A stretch of DNA of 64,000 nucleotides, taken from positions 3,534,001-3,598,000 of the forward strand of contig CM074695.1 of assembly GCA_037367355.1 (NCBI GenBank). The letters are read 5' to 3'. Below are positions 21,983-34,436 of the stretch, in pieces (within the stretch, counting starts at the first letter, position 1; every line of letters starts with the position of its first letter). The notes beneath the pieces were generated by a model. The model was not told the DNA's origin, ran no database searches, and saw only the letters and a program-made list of their open reading frames with translations. Origin of the DNA: Neoscytalidium dimidiatum (lineage: Eukaryota; Ascomycota; Dothideomycetes; Botryosphaeriales; Botryosphaeriaceae). The translations under genes and the position numbers were made by a program.

Positions 21983-24344
21983 TTAACCCAGGCCAGTCTT
22001 GGTGGTCTTAACCACATGCGTTACAGGCTGAAGGATGCCCTTATTGTTCAGAGCACCCAATGCTGTACCGGAACTCCAACCCATCTTCTCAAGCATGGCT
22101 CTTCCTTTGTTGTCGGACCCAATCTCAGGAGCAGAGCCACCAACGACATCACCATCGCGATAGGAAACAGCAGAATACTTGCCGCCACCTCCTCCGATTG
22201 CACCTTTCTTGCCTCCACCACGCTTGTCCATACGCTGGAGGAAGCGGTTCTGGTACCTGGTAGTGATCTTCGCAAATGATATCTCGTCGAACTCTTTTGT
22301 ACGTGACGTCTTGATAAGCGTGGTGAACCGAGTATTTCCAGAGCCAATGGACCTTGAGTTAAGCCCTAAAGCCGCTGCCAGTTGATGTAGTGCGGCACGA
22401 TCACGCTTATCCATGGGAGGGAATGGCCTGCTTTGGCTTGGAGAGTTCAAGAACACCTTGATCTCCTCCCTTATCTGGATAAACGACATGCCCTCGTTGT
22501 ACTTAGCGTTCAGATCTGGCTTGAACCTGTTCTTTTTCCCTAGTACTCCCTGGGACCGCAGCTCTGCCCGTTCTTGCTTCTTGAGACGCTTCTTGCTGCG
22601 ATCTTTCTCCCAGGAGTTCACAAGTTGGGCCACGAGATCGTCATCTGACAGCTCAAAAGGTAGCTCAGTTGCTCTGCCCTTCTTTTTCTTCCTCAAACTC
22701 GGTCGTTCGAAATCCATAATATCAAAACCGTTGTAAGGATCTTGCTCAAGGACGTCAGCCATCACGCTTGCGGAAGGAAAGCTGTCCCTGCCATGTGCCG
22801 CTTTCGATTTTGCCTTCTTTCCACGAGTTCGCCGGGGAGTGAAGGCCGCGGCCTCAGCCTCGAACACATCCGTATCAGGCTCATCGCCATCGCCGTCGAA
22901 CAAGAGAAGCTCTCCTGAGTCAATGCCGAGTTCTTCTTGTTTTGCTAACAAACGAGCAATCTTTTCGTCGCTCATGCGTTGCTGTCGCCTCTGGACAAGG
23001 TCCTCTTCATCTTCAGAATCCAGCTCTTCGTCGTCATCTTCATCGTCATCCTCCGATTCCTCGTTATCTTCACTTGCATCGGACCAACTTTCCGAGGACT
23101 CGGCCTCATTTCCAAACTTTACGTTTGCCACTGTTTCTTCGAAGGCAGCCACGAGTTGCTTGTCGTGATCCTGAGTCATCCTAGCGACCGGAAGCCAGCG
23201 AGCCTCATCTTCATTTGAGTTCTCAAAAACGACTAGATACTGGACGCCACTTGACCGTTCTCGTTTGCGAAGGATACGGTTGATGCTGCCTAGCATCTCC
23301 GATGATGTGCTGAGGTTGTCAAAGGCTTCGAGCTGCGGGGAATCCCAATCGGTCTTATGGGGATTGGAGTTGCTGATATCATGTCTGTTTATCTGTTCGA
23401 TATCCTCCCATTCATCACTGTCAGTGAGTCCCAAAGCCCGCTGGGTAAAGGTCGAAGTCTCGTAGACCGTGCTAGTGGGCATCTCGCGTGCATTGTCACG
23501 CTCTTGCGCCTGAATGTTCTCTATATAGTCAGCCAGAGCCTCGTCATCCGGGTGGGGCCTGGCGTTCGGGTGGCGTTTGCGTTGTTTCGCGGTTGCTCTA
23601 CCGGGCTTGGTCTTCGCAGCAGTTTGGGATGCCGCTGAGATCCGGTCGGCATCAGCTTTAACAGGTGATCTGCTTCCAGGTTGGACGCCGGAACTAGAAT
23701 TGGAGGCTGCGGGTTGGAACAAGTCTGTGACGGTTCTCACGTTGTTCCGACCTCTAAAAAGAACGACCTCCTCACTTGAATTGGACGGCGTTGGCGATGT
23801 ACTGCGTACAACAGGAGGTGGCATTGTTGCAACTGCAAGTGCGCTTGAGCCCGTTGTGTCCTCGAAGAAAAGAGCGGTAGGTGGTGGCGAAGGATTATGC
23901 TCGACAACGGGCTCGAGATGAAGCTGTGCCAGGGCATCTTCGGAACGCGAAATGGCCTCTGACCATTGCGCTTCATTGGCAGCATTGGCGCTGGACCTGT
24001 GCGGGGAGTGTTCGTCGGTAGAGCATTCACCAGGGCGGGGCTTTTCGGGAAGTGTGCCTGCCAGATTGCCTGCGCTGACGAAATTGATGGTTTTATGGCG
24101 GAGTTTTACATCGATAGACCATATGCGTTGGCGACTTTCCGTGTTGCGAGCTTCTTCCTGGAGAGAAAACGCGTGGGCTTGGGAGGCTGGCGGCAGATGA
24201 GCATGATTCCCACAGTGGTGGCGGACAGGGCAGCAAACCGTCAGAGGCTCTAGCAAAGGACTGAGGAGCGAAGGGGCCGCGCGGGCCGCGTTTTGGACGG
24301 CGCGATCCCCGGGGCCCTCCGCCTTTACGAGCGTGGTTCGCCAT
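21983..24344 (-). CDS. SQS1: Sqs1-type splicing factor with R3H and G-patch domains
   Basis: One long minus-strand frame codes for about 750 residues ending in a G-patch domain (EIGSDNKGRAMLEKMGW, then GALNNKGILQPV), encoded at about 21990-22130. An R3H domain lies just before it (RAALHQLAAALGLNSRS, 22300-22420). The middle has an acidic Asp/Glu run (22995-23090). Near the N-terminus is the conserved FSLQEEARNTE block. Yeast Sqs1/Pfa1 works with the helicase Prp43 in splicing and ribosome assembly, which the G-patch supports. The true start is probably the ATG at 24344, which gives a basic Gly/Arg-rich N-terminus (MANHARKGGGPRGSRRPKRG) typical of the family. This requires one short intron near 24250-24200 whose borders I cannot fix; a GTTTGC donor and CCAG acceptor would keep the frame. 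The start and first exon are therefore uncertain; the rest is solid. Confidence 0.88.
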
Positions 24345-24861
24345 GGGCAGAAGGTCGAGGTAGCGAGGTGGATGGAGGACGTTGTCGGCGGTAGAGGGAG
24401 AGGCGTCGAGTGGCGGCGAGAAGCTGTGCGCGGCGGCCCTTGTTACGCTTTATCTTATCTTGCATGACTCGCGGCGCCATGCCCGCACACCCCAGCAGCT
24501 GGCAGTCAGCAGCTGGCTGCCACTGGGTATTGAAAGAAAACCCCTTTGAGATTCCGTAGGTAAAGCGTGCGTACCGCTGCAGCACCTCTGTAGCTTTGTT
24601 GGTGGCTTTGCTCGCGCGCCAGCATGCCAGGCACTGGCGGCGAACGGGCGTGCTGCTGGCCCAGGGCGCATGCCTTCCCCGCCATCTGAGCTCGCCCTAG
24701 GTCAGCTGTCTAGGCATGCGCCGCCGTCATCTCCACCACACTTGCATCCACCACACGTCTCCAGCTACTCCCGACCGCGCACTCCGCTCTCACCCTTCTG
24801 CTGCCTATACCTTACCTGCCGTCTGGGCATGCCGGCCCGCTGAAGTCGTCAGCCCTCCAAC
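24345..24861. promoter_or_regulatory. Divergent promoter region between SQS1 and ATG4
   Basis: The 517 bp separate the presumed starts of a splicing factor gene (minus) and an autophagy gene (plus). A pyrimidine-rich stretch lies before the ATG4 start (about 24728-24860). No specific operator was recognised. Confidence 0.5.
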
Positions 24862-26327
24862 ATGGCCAACGTCGACATCGGCCGCTACAGCAAGCGCTTG
24901 GTCCAGTACTTCTGGGATCCGCTGCCCAGAAACGAAGACGCCTCCACAATATGGTGCTTAGGGCGCTCCTACGAGTCTAAGCCGTCTACATCATCCTCGA
25001 AAGAAGACGCTGCGCCCAGTCCAGCTCAACCGCTGTCCGTATCGCACGGCTCCACCGCCTCCTCCCGCTCGGCCGCCGGTGACCGCACCAGCCAGAACAG
25101 CAGCGAAGATGATAGTAATCCGAACACCGACGACCCTTCAGACGCGGATGCTGATGGTGGTTGGCCTCCGCCGTTCTTGGAGGACTTCGAGGCCCGCATT
25201 TGGCTTACCTACCGCTCCAACTTCGCCGCTATACCCAAGTCCCAAGATCCGAATGCTGCAAGCGCCATGAGCTTCGGTGTGCGCCTTCGGAGCCAGCTAA
25301 GCAACCAAGGCGGATTCTCTTCCGACACTGGCTGGGGTTGTATGATCAGGTCAGGGCAGAGTCTATTAGCAAATGCCTTGCAGGTGCTTCGTCTAGGTAG
25401 AGGTATGCGCCCACGTTGTCTGCCATGACTCAACTCGCTCTGACACACTTAGACTGGCGCAGAGGCCGAGATTCGGACGGTGAGCGGCGCATTCTCTCTT
25501 TATTCGCGGACGACCCAAAGGCGCCGTTCTCCATTCACCGATTTGTCGAGCACGGCGCGGTGGCATGCGGAAAGCATCCCGGCGAGTGGTTCGGCCCGTC
25601 AGCTACTGCAAGATGCATACAGTACGTCCACGCACCATTTCTCGCATGACCCACACGCTAAAGATGACAGAGCGCTCTCAAACGGGTACGAAGATGCTGG
25701 TCTCCGCGTCTACATAACCGGTGATGGCTCGGATGTCTACGAAGATAGCTTCATGAAGACGGCGAAAGATGCAAAAGGGACCTTTCACCCTACACTCGTG
25801 CTGGTCGGGATCAGGCTAGGTATCGATAGAGTGACCCCGGTGTACTGGGAAGCTCTTAAAGCATCGTTGCAATTATCTCAATCGATTGGTATCGCTGGGT
25901 GAGTCTGCATGTTGGGAACCTTGGCGCATTCCTGCTAATCGGCGTCCCTAGTGGCCGCCCATCCGCCTCCCATTACTTTGTCGGCACACAAGGCCCGTAT
26001 TTCTTCTACCTGGATCCGCACACTACCCGGCCCTTCCTGCCTCTTCATTCTGACCTCTCTGACTACACACAAGAAGATGTAGACTCCTGCCATACACGTC
26101 GCTTGCGGCGTTTGCACGTAAAGGAGATGGATCCATCAATGCTCATTGCATTCCTAATCCGAGATGAAGCTGACTGGCATGCCTGGAGAAAGGCTGTGAC
26201 TGAGGTGCACGGAAAGCCGGTGATCCATGTCGCCGATTCTGAACCCGAAATCCACGGCGGCCAGGAGAGGGAAGGTGCTATCGACGAGGTGGAGGCGTTT
26301 GACGACGAAGACGAAGGCTTGCAATGA
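24862..26327 (+). CDS. ATG4: Cysteine protease Atg4 (autophagy)
   Basis: Four exons (24862-25402, 25453-25621, 25671-25898, 25952-26327) encode 437 residues, with introns of 49-53 bp in correct frame. Atg4 trims the C-terminus of Atg8 so it can be joined to phosphatidylethanolamine, and later releases it from membranes. The catalytic Cys is Cys160 in [19 protein letters not shown]; the Asp and His of the triad are Asp334 and His336 in [20 protein letters not shown] (314-324) is the usual conserved block. Residues 40-100 form a Ser/Asp-rich disordered insertion before the peptidase domain ([18 protein letters not shown]). The C-terminus is acidic ([13 protein letters not shown]). The start ATG gives the typical [18 protein letters not shown] opening. 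It is cytosolic and apparently complete. Confidence 0.95.
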
Positions 26328-26895
26328 TCTCTGGGAAACGCTTATTCTGGCATTTCTCTTATCGGATACCATGGAATTAGACAATACGACTTATCGATGT
26401 GAAAATGCTTCCTCAAATACAAATGCCACCTCATGACCTCGGATCGCAACGACGAGGCATTCCCATGGCAAAGTCCGAGGCACAATCTAGGCAGTGACAA
26501 ATGAATAGTCTCTGTTTTAGGAGATCGCAACAATCTGCCGTCGTTGGCGGTGCGGCCCGTACTCTTTCAATCCGGGGGTGTGGGAGAGGTCTTGCTGTCA
26601 GCGTCTCCCACTGAAATTGTACCGGGCACATCAATCAGGAATGAAGATCTGGAGTACCGATTCCTTTCGGACTGCTTGTCTCGGAGGACCGTAATGTACA
26701 AGCGCAGTGATATCTGAAAACCATGAGTCCGTAAAGCCAAACCCGGCCTGAAAAAAATGAAGCAAGCCATCCCATGATCGCATTAAAAACCCATGAACAC
26801 CGTCCCCGAACCGATCCGCCCTGTTGGGAGCTTAAAATCAGGGAGCGTCGCCCCCGAAATCAACCCTGAAACACCGCATCGAAGATGGAGTCACC
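26328..26895. other. Convergent gap between ATG4 and H2B
   Basis: The 568 bp hold the 3' ends of two converging genes. No coding motif, repeat or RNA gene is seen. I could not identify a histone stem-loop of the animal type downstream of H2B. Confidence 0.5.
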
Positions 26896-27500
<605 letters not shown>

Positions 27501-28004
27501 TTTTGCGAGTTTTGCTTGAAAAGCGTGAGAAGGTCGGAGAGTTGGAGAAGCTGGAGTAAGTTGTTGAGCTGGGTGCGACGGCGCGATGGAGCGGTATGGG
27601 TGGTGGATGGAGAAACGGAGATGGAGTTGCGTCGCGCGGGTGGGCTCGATACTTAAAGGCCGCGAGTGATCGGGTAAGAGCTCATCGCGTCGACCCGCCG
27701 CTTGTTATGAGGTCCGTGCGGGGCGTGATACGCTAGACCGCAAATGAAAATTGCGCTCGCTTATCCGGCGGGCGCAGCTGCGCAACTGGTGTGTCGCGCC
27801 CCGCCGGAGCTCTCGTCACTGTCCGAGTGATCGCTAGAACGCGCTGGTCCCTCATATAAGCTGCCTGCGCCGCCCGCCTCCCAGCGCCCCCCCATCCACT
27901 CTCCATCTCACTACGCTCGACTTATTGCACCACCAGCCCGTCGTCTTACGACTCCAGCACTCCGTTTTCTCAATCAAACCCGCTCAACAGCTCCAACCGC
28001 AAAA
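27501..28004. promoter_or_regulatory. Shared divergent promoter of histones H2B and H2A
   Basis: The 504 bp between the two start codons should drive coordinated, S-phase expression of both histones. A TATA-like box (CATATAAG, 27853-27860) lies about 145 bp before the H2A start. On the minus strand a weaker AT-rich box lies near 27649-27660 for H2B. C/T-rich leader sequence precedes each start. Cell-cycle elements were not identified with certainty. Confidence 0.65.
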
Positions 28005-28648
<644 letters not shown>

Positions 28649-29511
28649 GCGGTTTTTCTCGGCTTCGGCTTCTGCTTCTGCTTTTTACAGGCGCGGGTTT
28701 GGCGGTTTGCTTTAACGATAATGGGGTTTCGGCATGGGTTCTGGGTTTCACGGCTACGGCTTTGAGTACTGCAATAGGGCAGGTGCTGTACATTACATCC
28801 ATGGGTATGGATGAAATCTGACGAGTCGATTACATTTCACACATCCCCCCTTTTTTGGTGATCATCGTTTTTCTCGTTTGAGAGGATTCCAATGCGGAGC
28901 ATCGTGGCATTTGGGGTTGCAGGAATGCTCGTCTGATCCCGAAATCTGGGGGATGTCGCATATAAGGGAGCGGAGGTAGCACTGCGGCACGCGGGCCATT
29001 TACAGACCTTTAGGGAGACGAACAGGGCGTGGAAATATTCTGTCTATTTATTCTGGTGGCATTCGCACGGATCCGGTATCGCGACTGGTATACCGCAAAA
29101 ACTACGAGCGAAGACTACATTTTTTGGACCAGCGTACACCTTTTCTTTTCATTTCAAAAGGGTAACTCAAGCTTGAATCACATCGCCCCAGATCTAAGTC
29201 GAATACCGCAAAACACGTTTACATGAGCCCGCAGGATGGTACCTACGCTATTTACCTGCTATAGATCAATGCGATCAAAGCCGATCCCCAGATCGTGCTT
29301 TTCTCAGTGTCCATTGAGAGATGTTGGTTTTTCTCGTGTCAAAACCGTGCAATCAAAGGTTTGCGCTTGTTCTCAGTATCCTGAAAGTACATGACAAATA
29401 CACTGTCTGCCGTTGGCCCAAGGTACTGGTATGGAATACACGGATCCACCAGGCAATACCACATTCCACGCAACTCTCACAGTGTCATGTGGGGGGGAGC
29501 TATGGTTGAGG
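28649..29511. other. Convergent gap between H2A and NDUFB9
   Basis: The 863 bp between two converging genes contain the 3' flanks only, as far as I can see. The sequence after H2A is T-rich with several AT-rich stretches. No gene, tRNA or repeat was recognised. Confidence 0.4.
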
Positions 29512-29994
29512 TCAGCGCAGGGCGACATATCGCTGAAGCGGGGCTGGCTTACGGTCGAGAATGGGCGTTGGCAAGTTGCGTTCGTACTTGGAACCTGTAA
29601 CAATCAGCAGTCGGCCAACAGTACGGCTGCTAAGTGGACACGTACCACCAGGAGCCTCAGGCGGTCTGTACGGGTCCGGATGCTTCCATTTCTCTAGCAG
29701 AGCCTCGGTCTCTTGAATAAATTTCTGGGAAAACATCATGAGCACTGGTGCGGGCGTCGGGGCGGGCGAAAGCAAGATTACCCTCTGCAGGCGCGGCTCA
29801 ACAACGTGCCTGTTGGCCTCGAAGAGCGAGCGGATGTAGAGAGCCTGGCCCCTCCAAACGTAGCGGTGGACAGCCCAATCGAGAGCGAGCTTCAGGGAGC
29901 GGCGGTAGAGGGAGCTGGCCGGGCGTCAGTGGAGCTCGCGATTTGTTCGGGCGGGTGGAGGCGCGCACAGCACGACGGCCTTGTTGCTCGCCAT
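29512..29994 (-). CDS. NDUFB9: NADH:ubiquinone oxidoreductase subunit B22 / NDUFB9 (LYR protein)
   Basis: Four short exons on the minus strand (29994-29969, 29914-29782, 29724-29646, 29594-29512) give 106 residues; introns of 51-57 bp all keep the frame. The gene is easy to miss because no single frame is long. It encodes an accessory subunit of mitochondrial complex I. The N-terminus MASNKAVVLSLYRRSLKLAL holds the LYR motif (residues 11-13), followed by DWAVHRYVWRGQALYIRSLF. The middle has ETEALLEKWKHPDPYRPPEA and the end GGSKYERNLPTP. LYR proteins bind the mitochondrial acyl carrier protein; that role follows from the family. Length is normal for fungal members. It is divergent from the KGD2 gene. 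Confidence 0.92.
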
Positions 29995-30456
29995 GGTTGC
30001 TTCCGTCGTGAGGCCGCGAAAGAAGGAGCTGCAGCGGCAATTGAGGTTGTAATGCGTCGAGTGGTATGCGGCGGCGGGACGGGGAGTCGCTGGGTCGCTG
30101 CGGCTGACGCGCTCGATGGATGGAGGTTGCTTGTTCGGCGTTCGCAGCACGGGACGTAACGGGAGAGACACTGTCACCTCGGGCTCGGCAGGCTAAGCGG
30201 GCCCGCCTTCGTCACTGGCCTTGGCCTTGTGCGCAAGTGACGGGCCCAAACACAAGAGAGGCATTTCTTCATCCCATCATCACCTCCTGCCTCCTCGCTC
30301 CCCCACCCCTCTCCCGCACGCGCCCGGCTCCCGCGCTGATTTTCGTGCACAGTTGTCAGCTGAACTCTCCAGTGTCTGGCCTCTCCGCACGCTCGCCGTG
30401 ACAAACCTCTAGTCGTCCTCATCTATCTACGCCTCGCAACAGCCTCACTGCCCTCC
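29995..30456. promoter_or_regulatory. Divergent promoter region between NDUFB9 and KGD2
   Basis: These 462 bp separate the starts of two nuclear genes for mitochondrial energy proteins. The stretch before KGD2 is C/T-rich. A shared promoter is inferred from the arrangement; no factor site is claimed. Confidence 0.5.
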
Positions 30457-31947
30457 ATGTCGTTCCGCCGCGTCCTCAGCACCTCGGTGCGCTTCGCTGC
30501 CGCCTACCCACGTAGCTCTCAGCGCTTGCCGCAATTGCTCTTCCCCCAGTACCGCACCTATGCCTCCAAGATTGTCAAGGTTCCCGAGATGGCCGAGTCC
30601 ATCACCGAAGGCACCCTAAAACAGTTCAGCAAGGGTGTCGGCGACTATGTCGAGCTCGACGAGGAGATTGCCACCATTGAGACCGACAAGATTGATGTCT
30701 CGGTCAATGCGCCCGAGGCTGGCACTATTACCGAGCTGCTCGTCAAGGAAGAGGACACTGTCACTGTTGGCCAGGATCTTATCAAGCTCGAACTCGGCGG
30801 CGCGCCTCCGGAGGGCAAGAAAGACGAGCATGCTAAGGAGGAGCCCAAGGAGCCCGCCCCGAAGGAGCAGGAGACTGCTTCTCGACCCGAGCCGTCGAAG
30901 GAGAAGCAGCCCGAGCCCCCCAAGCAGGAGTCCAAACCCCAGCCCTCACCTCAGCAAGAGAAGAAGCCTGCGCCGCCCAAGGAGGAGCAGCCCAAGAAGA
31001 CCGAGTCGCCATTTGGAAACCGCGAGGAGCGCCGCGTAGGTTTCGGCTTCCCACGTGCAATGCGCCGCCCAGCTGACCCTGCTGTACCAGGTCAAAATGA
31101 ACCGCATGCGTCTGCGCATTGCCGAGCGTCTCAAGCAGTCCCAGAACACCGCCGCCTCGCTCACCACCTTCAACGAGGTCGACATGTCCTCTCTGATGGA
31201 GTTCCGGAAACTCTACAAGGATGACGTCTTGAAGAAGACGGGCGTCAAGCTTGGTTTCATGAGCGCTTTCTCGCGCGCCTGCGTGCTCGCAATGAAGGAA
31301 GTCCCCGCCGTCAATGCTTCGATCGAGGGCCCCAATGGCGGTGACACCATCGTCTACCGTGACTATGTTGATATCAGTGTCGCTGTTGCTACCGAGAAGG
31401 GTCTTGTCACCCCCGTCGTCCGCAACGCCGAGGCCATGGACCTTATTGGCATCGAGAAGGCCATCGCAGATCTGGGCAAGAAGGCGCGCGACAACAAACT
31501 GACCATTGAGGATATGGCTGGAGGAACCTTCACCATCAGCAACGTAAGTGCCTTTCCACCGTGTGTGGACTTTGCAACTCACGTTGTTTCAGGGCGGCGT
31601 CTTCGGTTCGCTGTACGGCACTCCCATCATCAACCTGCCTCAGACCGGTAAGACTTCTCTCTTGGCGAAGCCATTCTTTCTACTCGCCTCTGACATGTTT
31701 CAGCTGTGTTGGGACTCCACGCCATCAAGGAAAGGCCCGTCGCTGTCAATGGAAAGGTCGAAATCCGCCCGATGATGTACCTCGCTCTCACTTATGACCA
31801 CCGCCTGCTGGACGGAAGAGAAGCTGTCACTTTCCTGGTCAAGGTATGTCGCTTTGATTACAAGGTCCAAACGTGTTCAGCCTTTGCTAACGGCCCGATC
31901 AGGTCAAGGAGTTCATCGAGGATCCTCGTCGCATGCTTTTGGGTTAA
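30457..31947 (+). CDS. KGD2: 2-oxoglutarate dehydrogenase E2, dihydrolipoamide succinyltransferase
   Basis: Five exons (30457-31035, 31091-31543, 31593-31647, 31704-31843, 31903-31947) encode 423 residues. This is the core subunit of the mitochondrial 2-oxoglutarate dehydrogenase complex of the citric acid cycle, passing succinyl from lipoamide to coenzyme A. An N-terminal mitochondrial targeting peptide (about 1-36, ending RTYAS) is followed by the lipoyl domain with the lipoylated Lys78 in [16 protein letters not shown]. Residues 121-190 are a Pro/Glu/Lys-rich linker; there is no obvious E3-binding domain, as usual for this E2 type. The catalytic domain begins about [20 protein letters not shown] and carries the active-site motif DHRLLDG with His395 and Asp399. 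It is the last intact gene before the RIP region, which begins about 150 bp after its stop. Confidence 0.96.
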
Positions 31948-32099
31948 GTTGATCTGGGGTGGACCGGAGGTTCGAGGTATTTTCAGCGCCCGTTATTTTC
32001 TGCATAACTGTACAAACTGGAGCGCGGGTTGGTGCTGCTTGGAATGCGCAGGTGTACTATATACATTTCCCATTATAGTTGCACCTTGGGGCTAGAGGA

Positions 32100-33069
32100 T
32101 TTCCGTAGAGTAATAAATTTAGGCAAGGATATTTCTAACTCCTACTTTAGTTAAAGTAACCCCTTTAGATAATTTTCGAACTCTCTATTAGGGTTATCTT
32201 TAAATATAAAGTTTTAAAAGTTATTAATAATATACTAATAGTTAATTTAAATAAAAGCTAATATAAAGTTTATTTTATATTAGTATATATAATAATAAGT
32301 CTCTACTATTAAATTTTAAGATTATTTAATAGAATTTAAATTATTAAAGAATTTATTTTAAGATTAAAAAGAAATAAAAAGAAGATAAATATAAATATAA
32401 TAAAATTTTATATTAAATAAAAGTATAATTAATATATTTTATTATTTTAATAAATATTAGATAAATATTAAAATTTAATTAAATATAAAAGTTATTTTAT
32501 TATTTTAGAAAATTTATATAATATAAAAGCTATATTAATTTATTATTTAAATTATATAAAGAAAAAAGATTAAAATAATATAATAAAACTACTATTATAT
32601 ATAATTTATATAAAATAGATAAATTTAATAAAATTATTAAGTTAAGAAGAAATAAATATAAGAGTAAAAAATATATTTATATATAAAATTAGTTAATTTA
32701 ACTAGAAATTAAATAATCTATTAAATATTAAGAGAAGTAAAAGAATATATTTTTACTATAATTATTTTTTATTAATACTTTTAGCTTATTTAAAAGACTT
32801 AGTTTTATATAATTATAATATAATATAATTATTAGTATATTAGTATATTAATATAAATTATATTTAAAACTAAATAAGAATTTTAAAATTAAGTTAAAAA
32901 TAATTAAAAAAATAATACTAATTAATATCTTCTTTTTTAATTTTAAACTTTAAAACTTCTTAAATATAAAATAAGTATTTTTATACTATAAATTATTATT
33001 TAAATAATTTAATAGGCTACTACTACTATAAAAAATTCTATTTAAAAAATATTTATATTATATTATCTA
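32100..33069. other. Nearly pure A/T sequence, nothing recognised
   Basis: This stretch next to KGD2 is the most AT-rich part of the window, with very few G or C. It is probably heavily mutated old repeat DNA. No border, repeat or reading frame could be identified. Confidence 0.5.
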
Positions 33070-33274
33070 AATAAAATATTATAGATATAGATAATACTAC
33101 TAAGTAGCTTTAGTAAATATATATAAAAAGATTACTAATATATTACTAGTAAAACTCTAGTAGTTAGATAAAGAATAAAACTCTAACTAAGGCTAGTAAT
33201 ATTATAATATATAAAAAAAATAATAGAGTAATCTATTTTATAATAGCGGATCGCTATTTAGATAGATATAAGTA

Positions 33275-33307
<33 letters not shown>

Positions 33308-33438
33308 TAAGATTTCTATTTTTAATTCGTAATTTCTACTAAGTAAGCTAAAATATCCTCTTTATTAAATCGTTTATTTATAAATATAAGTTCTTTATTT
33401 CTCTTTATTAACTTTTTATCTACTATATAGTTCTTATA
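33070..33438 (+). repeat. Degenerate LTR of the older gypsy family, split by a small insertion
   Basis: After removing 33200-33341, the flanks align with the inverted form of the 214-bp LTRs at 38846 and 47158; the right end matches their reverse complement (ACTATATAGTTCTTATA). The left border is approximate because this copy is strongly mutated. Confidence 0.6.
33200..33341 (-). mobile_element. Short LTR-like element, copy 1 (142 bp)
   Basis: Inverted relative to copies 2 and 3. It interrupts an LTR that is continuous elsewhere, and AGTAA stands on both sides (33195-33199 and 33342-33346) as a perfect 5-bp target duplication. The element reads, on its own strand, from TAGTAGAAATTAC to a TAATA end after RIP. 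It has no coding capacity. Confidence 0.75.
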
Positions 33439-33644
33439 TTTAATTTAATTATAATTTCTATAGGGGAAAAAACCGGCTAGTTACTAAAAATATCTTCTTA
33501 CTACTATTTATATATATATTACTAAGCTAATATTAAAGAAACTCCTTTATAATTTCTTTTAAACTCTTATATATCCGTTAATAATTATATATATATAGAG
33601 TTTATAGGCTAATAAAAAGCTAATAAGATAGTAAAATAACGAAA

Positions 33645-33857
33645 TATTAAATATTAGCCCGTAGATAGATAGATAGCTAGAGACTAATATAAGAAGAAGA
33701 CTACTAGCGTATTACTAATAAAACTCTAGCGGCTAAGCGAAGGATAAAATTCTAACTAAGACTAGCTAGCTAAATCTTCTTTCTATTAAATCGTCTATTT
33801 ATAAATATAAGTTCTTTATTTCTTTATTAACTTTCTATTTACTATATAGTCCCTATA
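33645..33857 (+). repeat. LTR of the older gypsy family (left end of a shortened copy)
   Basis: This 213-bp unit matches the reverse complement of the LTRs at 38846-39059 and 47158-47371 from end to end. The flanks (CGAAA on the left) do not form an obvious target duplication with the right end of the shortened copy. Confidence 0.75.
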
Positions 33858-34269
33858 GAATCTAAGAAAAAAAAGAAGAATTAGGTTAGCTAATAAGTTT
33901 AAATAATTTAATAGTAAGTACTATATATTTTATTATAGCTCTTACTATAATATATATAATAGAAGTACTTTAATAGTACTTTATAATTATATATAGTAAA
34001 TAGATATTTTATCTACTTACTAATTATTTTATTAGCTCTCTTAGTATTATTCTACTATTATAGATAATATATATAAATATATATATATAGATTAAGCTAA
34101 AGAGTAAAGTTTAGCGAGTTAATAAGATTAAAAACTTACTATAAAATAGACTTACTACTAAGATAGTTAATATAAGCTTAGCTAGACTTTAATATTAAGT
34201 AAGTTAATAGAATAGTCTAATAGAAATTCTTAATCTTTATTTTTATCTTAGTAGAGAGTAGAGTACTAC

Positions 34270-34436
34270 TAGTAGAAATTATAAATTAAAAGTAGATATC
34301 TTAATATATATATATATATATATATATACTATTATTATTATTATTATTATAATTATTATTATTATTATCTATCTAAATAGCGATCTACTATTATAGAGTA
34401 AATTACTCTAGTATTTCTTCTTTATATATCTTAATA
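34270..34436 (+). mobile_element. Short LTR-like element, copy 2 (167 bp)
   Basis: It begins TAGTAGAAATTATA and ends CTTAATA, with ACTAC on both sides (34265-34269 and 34437-34441). The paralogous sequence near 57100-57120 on the opposite strand continues across this point without the insertion. An AT and ATT microsatellite in the middle makes this copy the longest. Confidence 0.8.

Noticed and set aside
21850..21985. Minus-strand frame with a Pro/Ser-rich part and hydrophobic C-terminus like a GPI-anchor signal
   Set aside because: It has no start of its own and runs into the Sqs1 coding region in a different frame; probably chance.
33260..34380. Runs of AT and ATT as possible origin or centromere signal
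   Set aside because: They are microsatellites inside the short LTR-like elements and RIP-mutated DNA; nothing supports an origin or centromere.
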